Assembly (NCBI RefSeq): GCF_008630065.1
Contig: NZ_VWPL01000031.1
Location: 1-40,656, forward strand
Direction: 5' to 3'
Source: Blastochloris sulfoviridis
GTDB lineage: Bacteria; Pseudomonadota; Alphaproteobacteria; Rhizobiales; Xanthobacteraceae
Length of the DNA: 40,656 nucleotides
The position numbers were made by a program, and so were the translations under genes. Positions 27,195-37,300 of this stretch are shown here, piece after piece. The notes under the pieces were generated by a model. It did no database searches. It saw only the letters and a program-made list of their open reading frames with translations, and was not told the DNA's origin. Each line of letters begins with the position of its first letter. Positions within the stretch are counted from its first letter, which is position 1.

Positions 27195-27268
27195 GGCCTC
27201 GTGGCGGAGTGGCTACGCAGCGGACTGCAAATCCGTGTACTCCGGTTCGAATCCGGACGAGGCCTCCA
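27195..27268 (+). tRNA. tRNA-Cys (anticodon GCA)
   Basis: A complete cloverleaf of 74 bases with encoded CCA. The acceptor arms GGCCTCG (27195-27201) and CGAGGCC (27258-27264) pair perfectly, with discriminator T and CCA at 27266-27268. The anticodon loop is CTGCAAA between GCGGA and TCCGT, giving anticodon GCA for cysteine. The T arm is CCGGTTCGAATCCGG. A possible promoter is TTGCCC, 17 bases, TAGGAA (27154-27182). Confidence 0.96.
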
Positions 27269-27372
27269 GTCCCCTTCCCCGCCTGCGTCCCGCACGCGCG
27301 GCTCCATCCAGCCCGGTTCCGGTTTTTGTGTTGCGCGCAGGGCTCTTCCGCCGGCGATCGCGGCCGCTGGAG

Positions 27373-27401
27373 TTGACACGGTCGAGCCTCGCCAGTTACA
27401 C
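27373..27401 (+). promoter_or_regulatory. Candidate promoter for rpmJ
   Basis: Consensus -35 TTGACA (27373-27378), a 17-base spacer and a weak -10 TTACAC (27396-27401), 55 bases before the rpmJ ATG. The -35 is perfect and the -10 poor. Confidence 0.45.
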
Positions 27402-27456
27402 GCAGCGCTCCGAATTCAGCCGGTGGCCCGCGCTTCCGGTCACCGAGGAACGTGCC

Positions 27457-27582
27457 ATGAAAGTCCGTAATTCGTTGAAGTCCCTGCGCGGGCGCCACCG
27501 CGACAACCGCCTCGTCCGCCGCAAGGGCCGCGTCTACGTCATCAACAAGACCCAGCGCCGCTTCAAGGCCCGCCAGGGCTGA
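27457..27582 (+). CDS. rpmJ: 50S ribosomal protein L36 (bL36), zinc-free form
   Basis: Complete 41-residue protein beginning [17 protein letters not shown] and ending RRFKARQG, very basic. It contains no cysteine, so it is the C-minus paralogue type that lacks the zinc ribbon; the usual zinc-binding form has a C-x2-C-x12-C-x4-H pattern and 37-38 residues. Alphaproteobacteria commonly carry this 41-residue form. The start has GAGGAA seven bases upstream and the gene is monocistronic, away from the ribosomal operons, as is usual for this form. Confidence 0.95.
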   Translation: MKVRNSLKSLRGRHRDNRLVRRKGRVYVINKTQRRFKARQG

Positions 27583-28000
27583 GTCCGGCGGCGCCGAGAG
27601 CTGCCCGTGCTGACCGTCGGCTCCGGCCGTGAGTTTTCGCGGAATCTCTGATTTCCGGAACGCGAATCCGCGCGTGTCGGCGGCCCGGTGCATCAGCACC
27701 CTGGGTCGTCGCCTACGGCATCGAAGCCCGCAGACAGCAAGGCCCGCAAGCATCGAGGCCAGCAGGCATCGAAGCCCATTCTTGGCGCGCAATTGCGTGC
27801 CGGAACGTGAGCGCGCGGCTTGGCACCAACCGGCCTGCGGCCTGCCCGACGCGCGCCCGGCGTCCCGTGCACCGGAGGCTCCGGTCGACCGGTGCATCGC
27901 ACGACAGGCGGCGTCCTGCGCCTGCCGCCGGTTGCGGCGGGCTGCCGCATGCGGACAATCGCGGCTTTGCTGGAGCAGGGTCTGTTCGTAGGGTGGCGGC
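27583..28000. other. 418-base intergenic stretch with imperfect short repeats
   Basis: No credible gene. Frames on both strands are open but give Arg/Pro/Cys-rich peptides unlike proteins. Bases 27718-27777 hold several imperfect copies of CATCGAAGCCCGCAG / CATCGAGGCCAGCAG. Around 27870-27930 GCGTCCCGTGCACCGG and GACCGGTGCATCGC form partial inverted arms. The promoter of the downstream TPR gene should lie in the right half. Confidence 0.5.
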
Positions 28001-28615
28001 ATGATGCTGCCGTCACGCCCCCTTACCGCCGCCCTCCTCGCTTTGGCCTTTGTCCTGCCGGTCGCCGCGCAGAGCCCGCTGCGGCCACCCGAGCGGCCGC
28101 CCGAGCCGCCCAAGGAATTGAAGCGGCCCTCCGGCCGCGCCGACCTCGACCGCCTGTTCACGCTGCTGCAGCACGCCCCCGACCGGGAGACGGCGAAGCT
28201 GGTCGAGTCCCGCATCTGGGGCCAATGGTTCCATTCGGGCAGCGACACCGCCGACCTTCTGATGTCGCGGGCGCGCGCGGCCATGGACGACAACGACACC
28301 GAGGTGGCGCTGCAGCTGCTCGACGCGCTGGTCACCGTGGTGCCGGACTATGTCGAGGCCTGGAACCGGCGGGCCACCGTCAACTATCTGCGCAAGGACT
28401 ACAGCGGCGCGCTGCACGACGTCGCCGAGACCCTGGCGCGCGAGCCGCGCCATTTCGGCGCGCTGATGGGGCTCGGCCTGATCCTGGAGGATATCGGCCA
28501 GGAGAAGCAGGCGCTGGAAGCCTTCCGCCAGGCGCTGGCGCTGAACCCCTATCTCGAACGCGTGCCGGACCTCATCAAGCAGCTCGCGCCGAAGGTCGAA
28601 GGCCGCGAGATCTGA
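28001..28615 (+). CDS. Exported TPR-repeat protein
   Basis: Protein of 204 residues with a signal peptide (MLPSRPLTAALLALAFVLPVAAQ, cleavage after about residue 23) followed by a Pro-rich linker and helical repeats. Three TPR-like units are visible: ADLLMSRARAAMDDNDTEVA, YVEAWNRRATVNYLRKDYSG and FGALMGLGLILEDIGQEKQA, each with the small-residue positions of TPRs (W4-L7-G8-Y11-A20-F24-A27-P32 pattern). Similar periplasmic TPR proteins of unknown function are common in this order. TPRs mediate protein contacts; no partner is evident. The start is one of two adjacent ATGs (28001 or 28004), with AGGGTGG upstream. Confidence 0.85.
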   Translation: MMLPSRPLTAALLALAFVLPVAAQSPLRPPERPPEPPKELKRPSGRADLDRLFTLLQHAPDRETAKLVESRIWGQWFHSGSDTADLLMSRARAAMDDNDTEVALQLLDALVTVVPDYVEAWNRRATVNYLRKDYSGALHDVAETLAREPRHFGALMGLGLILEDIGQEKQALEAFRQALALNPYLERVPDLIKQLAPKVEGREI

Positions 28616-28692
28616 TCCGGGGTTCGACAGGCCGACACGGGTTCCGGCTGATCGGCTCGGGGGTTTGCGGGCGGCGGGGTCTGACACGCCGT

Positions 28693-28811
28693 GGGGTCTT
28701 GCACGCGCCGGGATCTTGCACGCGCCGGGATCTTGCACGCGCCGGGATCTTGCACGCGCCGGGATCTTGCACGCGCCGGGATCTTGCACGCGCCGGGATC
28801 TTGCACGCGCC
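28693..28811. repeat. Seven tandem copies of a 17-bp unit
   Basis: The unit GGGATCTTGCACGCGCC occurs six times without a mismatch (28710-28811), preceded by one variant, GGGGTCTTGCACGCGCC (28693-28709). Because 17 is not a multiple of 3, all three frames give the same 17-residue repeat, so the open frames here are artefacts. It lies downstream of the TPR gene, in non-coding DNA. The perfection suggests a recent expansion (minisatellite). Confidence 0.97.
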
Positions 28812-28852
28812 GAAGACCCCCACCCGCCCATGCTTGCGCTCGTGCACCCTCC

Positions 28853-28970
28853 CCCGCTTCTACCCTCCCCTGCTTCGCGGAGGAGGGACAAGAGCCGGAA
28901 ATGTCGCGCTTTCTTTTCCTCCCCGATCTTCGGGGAGGGTGGCGCCGAAGGCGCCGGGTGGGGTCGACCC
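28853..28970. repeat. Hairpin-rich intergenic element
   Basis: Contains CCCTCCCCTGCTTCGCGGAG, later CCTCCCCGATCTTCGGGGAGG as a near-perfect hairpin (28919-28939), and GGCGCCGAAGGCGCC. The style is that of the palindrome at 19364-19522 (CTCTCCCC arms with GGTGGCG). It is a short intergenic repeat, non-coding. Confidence 0.65.
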
Positions 28971-29040
28971 GGTCGAACCACCGCGCCCTGAGGCGCCTCT
29001 GTCCGATCCCGAGGGGATCGGCCGGAACCGCATCAAAAGC

Positions 29041-29072
29041 AAAACGGCCGGAGGTGTCCCTCCGGCCGTTTT
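29041..29072 (-). terminator. Strong intrinsic terminator after ftsH
   Basis: A perfect 14-base stem AAAACGGCCGGAGG / CCTCCGGCCGTTTT with a 4-base loop lies 20 bases after the ftsH stop. On the minus strand the stem ends in GTTTT and continues GCTTTT. The A/T ends make it work in both directions, so it would also stop plus-strand transcription from the TPR gene side. Confidence 0.88.
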
Positions 29073-29091
29073 CCGTTCAGATGTTGCGGCC

Positions 29092-31002
<1,911 letters not shown>

Positions 31003-31114
31003 CGGGTTCCCCTGCGGCGCGATCGTGATCGCCCGCGTCTGTTCCGGATCGATCGCTCGGTCCGGACCGGTCTTGGAGACGCCGTCGGCCCGGCGTCCCG
31101 CGTAATTGATATGT

Positions 31115-31144
31115 AATCTAGGGCTCGCTCCCGGCCATCACAAG
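31115..31144 (-). promoter_or_regulatory. Candidate promoter of ftsH, RpoH (sigma-32)-like
   Basis: On the minus strand CTTGTGA, then a spacer of 16-17 bases, then CCCTAGATT. It can be read as sigma-70 (TTGTGA, 17, TAGATT) or as an alphaproteobacterial sigma-32 site (CTTG, 17, CCCTAGAT against the consensus CTTG-N17-CYTATNT, with one mismatch). It lies about 113 bases before the ftsH ATG and after the tilS stop. Confidence 0.5.
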
Positions 31145-31193
31145 GGAAGCGCCCCTCTTCGGCCGAACACAGCTCCCATGGCCGGGACTTTCG

Positions 31194-32255
31194 TCACCCG
31201 AACTCTCGCGCGCCTTCCTTAACGCCAGCCTTCCGGGCGCGCCGCGGCGGCGCGGGCCCGATCGATACGGCTCCCTGCGTCAGGCTGATCACCGCGCCGG
31301 CCAATGTGCGACGATACGTCCCCCCACCCGGCGGGGCCGGCAGGACGTGCCACAGGGACTCCTGCAGGCGTTCGAGCTTGGCGAGTTCGACCGGCCCCTC
31401 GGTGCCCACCCGGCCAATGGCGCGGCCGAGCAGCCGCAGCCCGATCTCCGCCGGCAGCGCGGCAAGCGCCGCCGCCGGCAGCCGGATGACGCCGCCCGGC
31501 GCCGCCCCGGAAAGCGTGGCTTCGGCCGCGTCGGTGGCGGCCTCCAGCGCCGCCTCGGCCCGCGCCTGGCGGGCGGCGAGCCGGGCCAGCCGATCGGCCG
31601 TGAGACCCTCGCGCGCCAGCGCCGCCCACGCCGCCCGCAGCCGCGGCCGCGCGAAGCGCGGGTCGGCATTGGAGGGATCGCCGCTCCAGGCGACCTGCCG
31701 GTCGGCCAGCGTCGCCACCAGCCGCGCCTTGGCCACCGCCAGGAACGGCCGGTGCAGATGAATCGCCCCCCGCCGCTCCACGGCGCGCATGGCGGCGAGC
31801 CCCGCCGGCCCCGAGCCGGCGGCAAGCCGCAGCAGCACGGTTTCGGCCTGGTCGTCCAGCGTGTGGGCGGTAGCGACGTCGAACGCGCCGAACGCCGCGG
31901 CGGCGTCCGCGATGAGGCCGTAGCGGACGGCGCGCGCCGCCGCCATCAGGCCCGTGGCCGGCTTGTCGCCGATCCAGGCGCGCGTGCTGTGGGACACGCC
32001 GAGGCCCGCGGCGAGCCCCGCCACCGCCTCGGCCTCGGCCGCAGCCTCCGGGCGCAGGCGGTGATCGACGGTGACGGCGAGGAGATCGGGAAACCGCGGC
32101 GCGACGCGGCGCTGCTCGGCGGCGAGCACCAGGAGCGCGGTGGAATCGGGACCGCCGGAAACGGCGAGGACCAGCCGGGGGAGACCGGCGAGCGGGGCGA
32201 ACAGGCGGGCGGCTTCGGAAGCGTCGATCGGCAGCGCCGCCTCAGCAGCGGGCAC
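31194..32255 (-). CDS. tilS: tRNA(Ile)-lysidine synthase
   Basis: Enzyme of 353 residues that attaches lysine to C34 of the CAU-anticodon tRNA-Ile, using ATP, so that it reads AUA. The PP-loop motif SGGPDST (33-39) is preceded by a beta strand (PRLVLAV). Other conserved blocks are TVDHRLRPEAAAEA (the HGLR-like segment), ARAVRYGLIADAA, ATAHTLDDQAETVLLRLAAGSG and a HRPFLAVAKARL segment. The C-terminal third is Ala-rich and divergent, as is common in this order. Its start overlaps the end of cpoB by 14 bases, which indicates translational coupling. The position between cpoB and ftsH is the usual one in alphaproteobacteria. Confidence 0.94.
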   Translation of the reverse strand: MPAAEAALPIDASEAARLFAPLAGLPRLVLAVSGGPDSTALLVLAAEQRRVAPRFPDLLAVTVDHRLRPEAAAEAEAVAGLAAGLGVSHSTRAWIGDKPATGLMAAARAVRYGLIADAAAAFGAFDVATAHTLDDQAETVLLRLAAGSGPAGLAAMRAVERRGAIHLHRPFLAVAKARLVATLADRQVAWSGDPSNADPRFARPRLRAAWAALAREGLTADRLARLAARQARAEAALEAATDAAEATLSGAAPGGVIRLPAAALAALPAEIGLRLLGRAIGRVGTEGPVELAKLERLQESLWHVLPAPPGGGTYRRTLAGAVISLTQGAVSIGPAPPRRARKAGVKEGAREFG

Positions 32256-33399
32256 GCTTCTTCTCCTGCTCCAGCCCCTGGCGCACGCTCTGCGGCGCGC
32301 CGGGATGCTTGCGGCTCGCCTCGACGAAGGTGGCGCACGCCGCCTCGCGCTCGCCGAGCGCGGCCAGCGACTGGCCGAGCCGCAGAAGCGCGTTCGGCGC
32401 CACCTGGGCGTTGGGAAAGTCGGTCGAAATCCTGAGGAACTGCTCGGCCGCGTCGCGGTAGCGCTGGCGCTGATAGAGGCTTTCGCCGAGCCAATAGGTG
32501 GCGTTGGGCACCAGCTTGTCGCGCGGATAGTTGGTCAGAAAACTGCGGAACCCGGCCTCGGCGTTCTGGTGGTCCTGCTGCAGCACGGCATTGTAGGCGC
32601 GCTGATAATCGGCCTGCGGCGAGCCGCCGCCGGGCGGCAGCGCCGCCTGTTGCGCGGCCGGCGGCGCGGCCCGGCCGGGCGTGGCCGGCGGGATCACCGG
32701 CGGCGGCGGCGGGCTGGGGTCGGCCGCCGCCCGCGACGCCAGCGTGGTGATATCGAGCGGCTGCCCGAACTCGCGTCCGCCCGGCGCGCCGACCGGGCCG
32801 TCGTTTGACGGAATCGACGGCGGCAGAGCCTGGGCGGGCGCGCCGGCCACCGGCCCCAGTCCGCCGCCGAGCGCGCGCGGCGCACCCGGCGCGTTGGGAT
32901 CGGTCGCGGGGTCGAAGGCATCGGAGCGGCGCTGCGTCCCCGTCGCGACCGGCGCCTGCGCCGGCAGCGGAGCGGGCTGCGAGCGCTGCTGGAGCGGCGC
33001 CGCAGCGGCGGGGCGGCCGGCGCCGCCGCGGCCGCTGAGCTCCTGGAAGCGGAACTCGTAGTCCTCCTGCATGCGCCGGAGGTTCTGTTCGAGCTGCTGG
33101 TTGCGGAACTGGAGCTGCTCGATCTGGCCGTTGAGCTGGCGCACCAGACCTTCGATCTGGTTGAGCCGCACCACCAGATCGCCGCTGTTCATCTGCGGCT
33201 CGCGCTGCGGCTGGGAGCCGAACAGCTGCGCCAGCGGCGAGCCGACCTCGGCGGGCGGGCGGACATCGCCATACTGCGCGCTGGCCGGCGCGACCGCCAG
33301 CATGGCCAAGAAACCGGTGGCGACCAGCCCGGTGGCGATCAACCCGGTGGCGAACGCCCCGAATACGGACGGATTACGGACACGCGAACCTGCGCGCAT
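32242..33399 (-). CDS. cpoB: Tol-Pal system coordinator CpoB (YbgF)
   Basis: Periplasmic protein of 385 residues (393 if the ATG at 33423 is used). It starts with a signal peptide (ending VAPASAQ), followed by a coiled coil at about 75-125 (VVRLNQIEGLVRQLNGQIEQ) for trimerisation. A long Pro/Ala/Gly-rich linker (about 130-260) precedes C-terminal TPR repeats (YQRAYNAVLQQDHQNAEAGF, YWLGESLYQRQRYRDAAEQF, NALLRLGQSLAALGEREAAC), the YbgF/CpoB plan. In E. coli CpoB couples Tol-mediated outer-membrane constriction with peptidoglycan synthesis. The linker is much longer than in E. coli (about 263 residues in all). pal lies just upstream. The start at 33399 is preferred for its shorter n-region and upstream GAGAG; this choice is uncertain. 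Confidence 0.93.
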   Translation of the reverse strand: MRAGSRVRNPSVFGAFATGLIATGLVATGFLAMLAVAPASAQYGDVRPPAEVGSPLAQLFGSQPQREPQMNSGDLVVRLNQIEGLVRQLNGQIEQLQFRNQQLEQNLRRMQEDYEFRFQELSGRGGAGRPAAAAPLQQRSQPAPLPAQAPVATGTQRRSDAFDPATDPNAPGAPRALGGGLGPVAGAPAQALPPSIPSNDGPVGAPGGREFGQPLDITTLASRAAADPSPPPPPVIPPATPGRAAPPAAQQAALPPGGGSPQADYQRAYNAVLQQDHQNAEAGFRSFLTNYPRDKLVPNATYWLGESLYQRQRYRDAAEQFLRISTDFPNAQVAPNALLRLGQSLAALGEREAACATFVEASRKHPGAPQSVRQGLEQEKKRARC

Positions 33400-33600
33400 G
33401 AACGGCGACTCTCGCTGTGGCATGACACGCGCAGACTACCCGGCGGACCACGGCCAAAATGTGACCCCCGGCACCGCCATCGCGCCATTGCCGGCCGTCA
33501 CCGCTGCACCGGGCAGGCCGGCACGGACGAGAGGACGGCGGGCGGGACGGCGACGGGACGGCGCTCGCACCGGCCCGGTCCACCCTGCGCGCGGATGGCC

Positions 33601-34107
33601 TCAGGAGCCGGCGGCGGCGCCGTCGAGCGCGGTGACCGCGCGGCGGTTCTGCGACCAGCAGGAGATGTCGTTGCACACTGCCACCGGGCGTTCCTTGCCG
33701 TAGGACACCGTGCGCATGCGCTGAGAGCTGATGCCGCGCGCCGTGAGATAGTCGCGCACCGTCTGGGCGCGGCGGGCGCCGAGCGCGATGTTGTATTCGC
33801 GGGTGCCGCGTTCGTCGGCGTGGCCCTCGATGGTGAAGTTGTAGCGGCTGTAGCGGTTGAGCCACTGCACCTGCTTGTCGAGGGTGGCGCGCGCGGTCGT
33901 CGTCAGGTCGGACGAATCGGTCTCGAAGAACACGCGATCGCCAACATTGACGATGAAGTCCTGGGTGGAACCGGGCGTGGCCATGCCGGCGCCGCCGAGG
34001 CCCGCCTGATCGCCATTGGGATTGGTGGCGCAGGCGCCGGCCGAAAGAGCCGCCGCGATGGCGACGGCGAAGCGAACGGTGCGAAGGGATCGCAGGGTGC
34101 GCGTCAT
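33601..34107 (-). CDS. pal: Peptidoglycan-associated lipoprotein Pal
   Basis: Outer-membrane lipoprotein of 168 residues. A signal peptide with lipobox SAGAC (Cys26) precedes a short linker and an OmpA-like domain (about 50-158). The murein-binding motif is clear: FTIEGHADERGTREYNIALG, ALGARRAQTVRDYL, and the start strand DRVFFETDSSDLT. It anchors the outer membrane to peptidoglycan and works with TolB. cpoB follows 201 bases downstream on the same strand. The usual neighbour tolB is absent on the upstream side, where an RND efflux operon lies instead. Two regulatory-looking sites lie upstream (34173-34190 and 34255-34269). Confidence 0.97.
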   Translation of the reverse strand: MTRTLRSLRTVRFAVAIAAALSAGACATNPNGDQAGLGGAGMATPGSTQDFIVNVGDRVFFETDSSDLTTTARATLDKQVQWLNRYSRYNFTIEGHADERGTREYNIALGARRAQTVRDYLTARGISSQRMRTVSYGKERPVAVCNDISCWSQNRRAVTALDGAAAGS

Positions 34108-34172
34108 GACGCTTCGACTCCTATGTGAACCGCCCCCGCCAACGCAGGAGCGGCCGTCGCACTCAGGAATGA

Positions 34173-34190
34173 TCCGTCAACCTTGACGGA
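34173..34190. promoter_or_regulatory. Perfect inverted repeat upstream of pal
   Basis: TCCGTCAA-CC-TTGACGGA: 8-base arms with a 2-base spacer, 66-83 bases upstream of the pal ATG. The size and symmetry fit a dimeric repressor operator. It is followed by no T run, so it is unlikely to be a terminator. The regulator is unknown. Confidence 0.5.
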
Positions 34191-34254
34191 ACCTTTCCAC
34201 CGCGCGGCGAAAAAGCGGCATTTGCCGATCGTGATGGTGAACTGTTTGCAAGGG

Positions 34255-34269
34255 TTAACGGCGACTTAA
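34255..34269 (-). promoter_or_regulatory. CtrA-type binding site upstream of pal
   Basis: TTAAGTCGCCGTTAA on the minus strand fits the alphaproteobacterial CtrA box TTAA-N7-TTAA exactly, and is followed by CC as in many such sites. It lies about 150 bases before the pal start and 130 bases past the end of the RND permease gene. A cell-cycle control of pal would suit its role in division. A single motif match is suggestive only. Confidence 0.45.
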
Positions 34270-34399
34270 TGGCGAATGGGAGGACGGCGGGCGTTGCCTG
34301 CGCAAATCCGGCGCTGCCAGCCACTTGAGCCGGAAATGGCCGACCCGCGGGAGCGGCCGGGGGGGCAGCCAATCCCGCGAGCCGGCCGTGATACGCGAA

Positions 34400-37300
34400 T
34401 CACACCGGCTGCGCCGGGCTGCCCTGCGCCAGCATCGGCGACGGCGTCTTCGCCACCACCCGCTTGTCCTTCGCGATGAAGGTGTAGAACATCGGCACCA
34501 CGAACAGCGTGAACACCGTGCCGATCGACATGCCGGTGGCGATGACGAGGCCCATCGAGAAGCGCGCCGCAGCACCCGCGCCCGAGGCGTAGAGCAGCGG
34601 CACCACGCCCAGCACCATCGCCGCCGTGGTCATCAGGATCGGCCGCAGGCGGATCTTCGCCGCCTCCTGCACCGCTGCCATCCGGTCCAGGCCCTTGCTG
34701 ATCTGCAACTCGTTGGCGAACTGCACGATCAGGATGCCGTGCTTGGTGATCAGGCCGATCAGCGTGATCAGACCAACCTGGGTGTAGATGTTCAGCGTGG
34801 CGAAGCCGAGATTGAGGAAGGCGATGGCGCCGAACATCGACAGCGGCACCGACATCATGATGACGAACGGATCGCGGAAGCTCTCGAACTGGGCGGCGAG
34901 CACCAGATAGATGACGATCAGCGCGAGGCCGAAGGCGAGCCCGATCGAGCTCGATTCCTGCACCTCCAGCCGCGACTGGCCGGCATAGTCCTCGTAGAAG
35001 CCGACCGGCATGATGCCGGCCGCAATCTGGCGCAGCGTCTGCAGCGCCTCGGTGGTGGTGACGCCGGGAACCGGCAGCCCCGAGACGGTCGCCGAATTGA
35101 GCTGGTTGAACTGCTCGATCGCCGCCGGCGAGGCATCGGTGTCGATGCGCACCAGCGCCGACAGCGGCACCATCGCCCCGCTCACCGCCCGCACATAGTA
35201 GTCGCCGAGCCGCTCGGGATTGAGGCGGTCGACCTGGTTGACCTGGGTGATGACGTCGTAGGAGCGGTTGTCGCGATCGAATTTCGAGATCGAGGCGCCG
35301 CCGACCAGCGTGCCCAGCGTCGTGCCGATGTCGGCCACCGACACGCCGAGCGCGGCGGCGCGGTCGCGGTCGATGACGATGCGCGCCCGCGGCGTCTGGA
35401 AGGACACCGAGTTCTGCACCACGATGAACTTGCCCGAGGCCAGCGCCTTCAGGCGCACCTGCTCGGCGACCTCGTAGACCTGCGCCGCGTCGCCGATGGT
35501 GCGCAGCACGTACTGCACCGGCAGGCCGTCGCCGGTGCCCGGCAGCGAGGGCGGCGCGAACACGAACGCCTGCAGGCCGGCATTGGCATCCAGCATCTTC
35601 TGGATGTCCTGCTTGATCGCCTCGGCCTTGCGGTCCTTGCGCTCGTCCCACTCCTTCAGCTTGAAGCCGATGAAGCCTGAGCCGCCGCCATCGATGCCGA
35701 GAATGGCGAAGGTGTCGACGACCTCGGGGATCTTGCCATCGGGCGTGAGGAAGCCGTCGGCGAAGCGCTGCGCATAATCGACGGTGGCGTATTTCGGCGT
35801 CTCGACCAGACCGAGGAAGGCGCCCTGGTCCTCGTCCGGCGCAAGCTCGGACTGGGTCTTGGTGAACAGGAACCCAGTGGTGGCGAGCATCACCACCACG
35901 ATGCCGAGCGTCACCGGCCGGTAGGCGAGCGAGCCCTTGAGGCGGCGCCCGTACCAGTTCTCGACATGGGTGAACACGCGATCGACGACGCCGGAGAAGC
36001 CGCTGTGGCCGCCGTGCGGCTTCAGGAGCTTGGACGACATCATCGGCGACAGCGTCACCGCGATGATGCCGGAGATGATGACCGCGCCGGCCAGCGTGAA
36101 GGCGAACTCGCGGAACAGCGTGCCGGTGAGCCCCTGCGTGAAGCCGATCGGCGCATAGACCGCCGCCAGCGTGATGGTCATCGACACGATCGGGCTGAAG
36201 ATCTCTTTCATGCCGACGATCGCCGCATCGACCGGGTCGAGCCCCTCCTCGATGTGGCGGTGGATGTTCTCCACCACCACAATGGCGTCGTCGACCACGA
36301 GGCCGATCGCCAGCACCATCGCCAGCAGCGTCAGCAGGTTGATCGAATAGCCGAGTATGAACAGCACGAGGCCGACGCCGATCAGCGACAGCGGAATGGT
36401 GACCACCGGAATGATCACCGAGCGGATCGAGCCCAGGAACAGCAGGATGACCAGGATGACGATCAGCGCCGCTTCGCCAATGGTGAAGAACACCTCCTTG
36501 ATCGAGGCGGAGATGAAGTTCGAGGCGTCATAGACCACCTCGGCGGTCATGCCGCGCGGCAGCGTCGGCTGGATATCCTTGATCGCCTGATGGATTTCGC
36601 GCGCCACCGACAGCGGATTGGCGCCGGGCGCCGGCGTGATGCCGATGAAAGTGCCTTCCCGCCCGCTGAAGCTGACCTTGGTGTCGGTGTTCTCGGGGCC
36701 AAGCGCGACATCGGCGACGTCGCGCAGCCGCACGAGCTGGTCGCCCTGGGCGCGGATCGGCAACGCGCCGAAGGATTCGGGCGTCTGCAGCGTCGTCTGC
36801 ATCTCGATGGCGTAGGCGACGTAGTCGTTCTGCGTCTTGCCCGGCGCGGCAAGAAAGTTCGAGGCGCGGATGGCGACCAGCACGTCGCTGGCCGTGACAT
36901 TGCGCGCGGCGAGCCGCACCGGATCGAGCCACACCCGCATCGAGAACTCGCGCCCGCCCAGAATCTCGGCCGAGCCGACGCCGTTCAGCGTCGCAAAGCG
37001 CGGCTGCACCACGCGGGTGAGGAATTCCGTCACCTGCTCCGGCGTCATCTCGGATGAGGCGAAGGTCAGGTACATCAGGGCGATCGACTCGCCGGTGCCC
37101 TTGACGATCACCGGATCCTCGGCGTCGGTCGGCAATTGCGCGCGCACCGTCTGCACCTTGGCGGTCACCTCGGTCAGCGCGGCGTTGGGGTCGGTGTTGA
37201 GCCGCATGCGCACCGACACCTTCGAGTTGCCGAGGCGGCTCTGCGAGGTGACGTAGTCGACGCCCTCCGCGCTGGAGACCGCCTTGGCGATCGGCTCGGA

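Noticed and set aside
27018-27456. A longer reading frame placing rpmJ as the end of a 187-residue protein
   Set aside because: The frame passes through the tRNA-Cys gene; the 41-residue product matches bL36 from its own ATG with a ribosome-binding site.
28693-28811. CRISPR array
   Set aside because: The 17-bp units are directly adjacent with no spacers and there are no cas genes.
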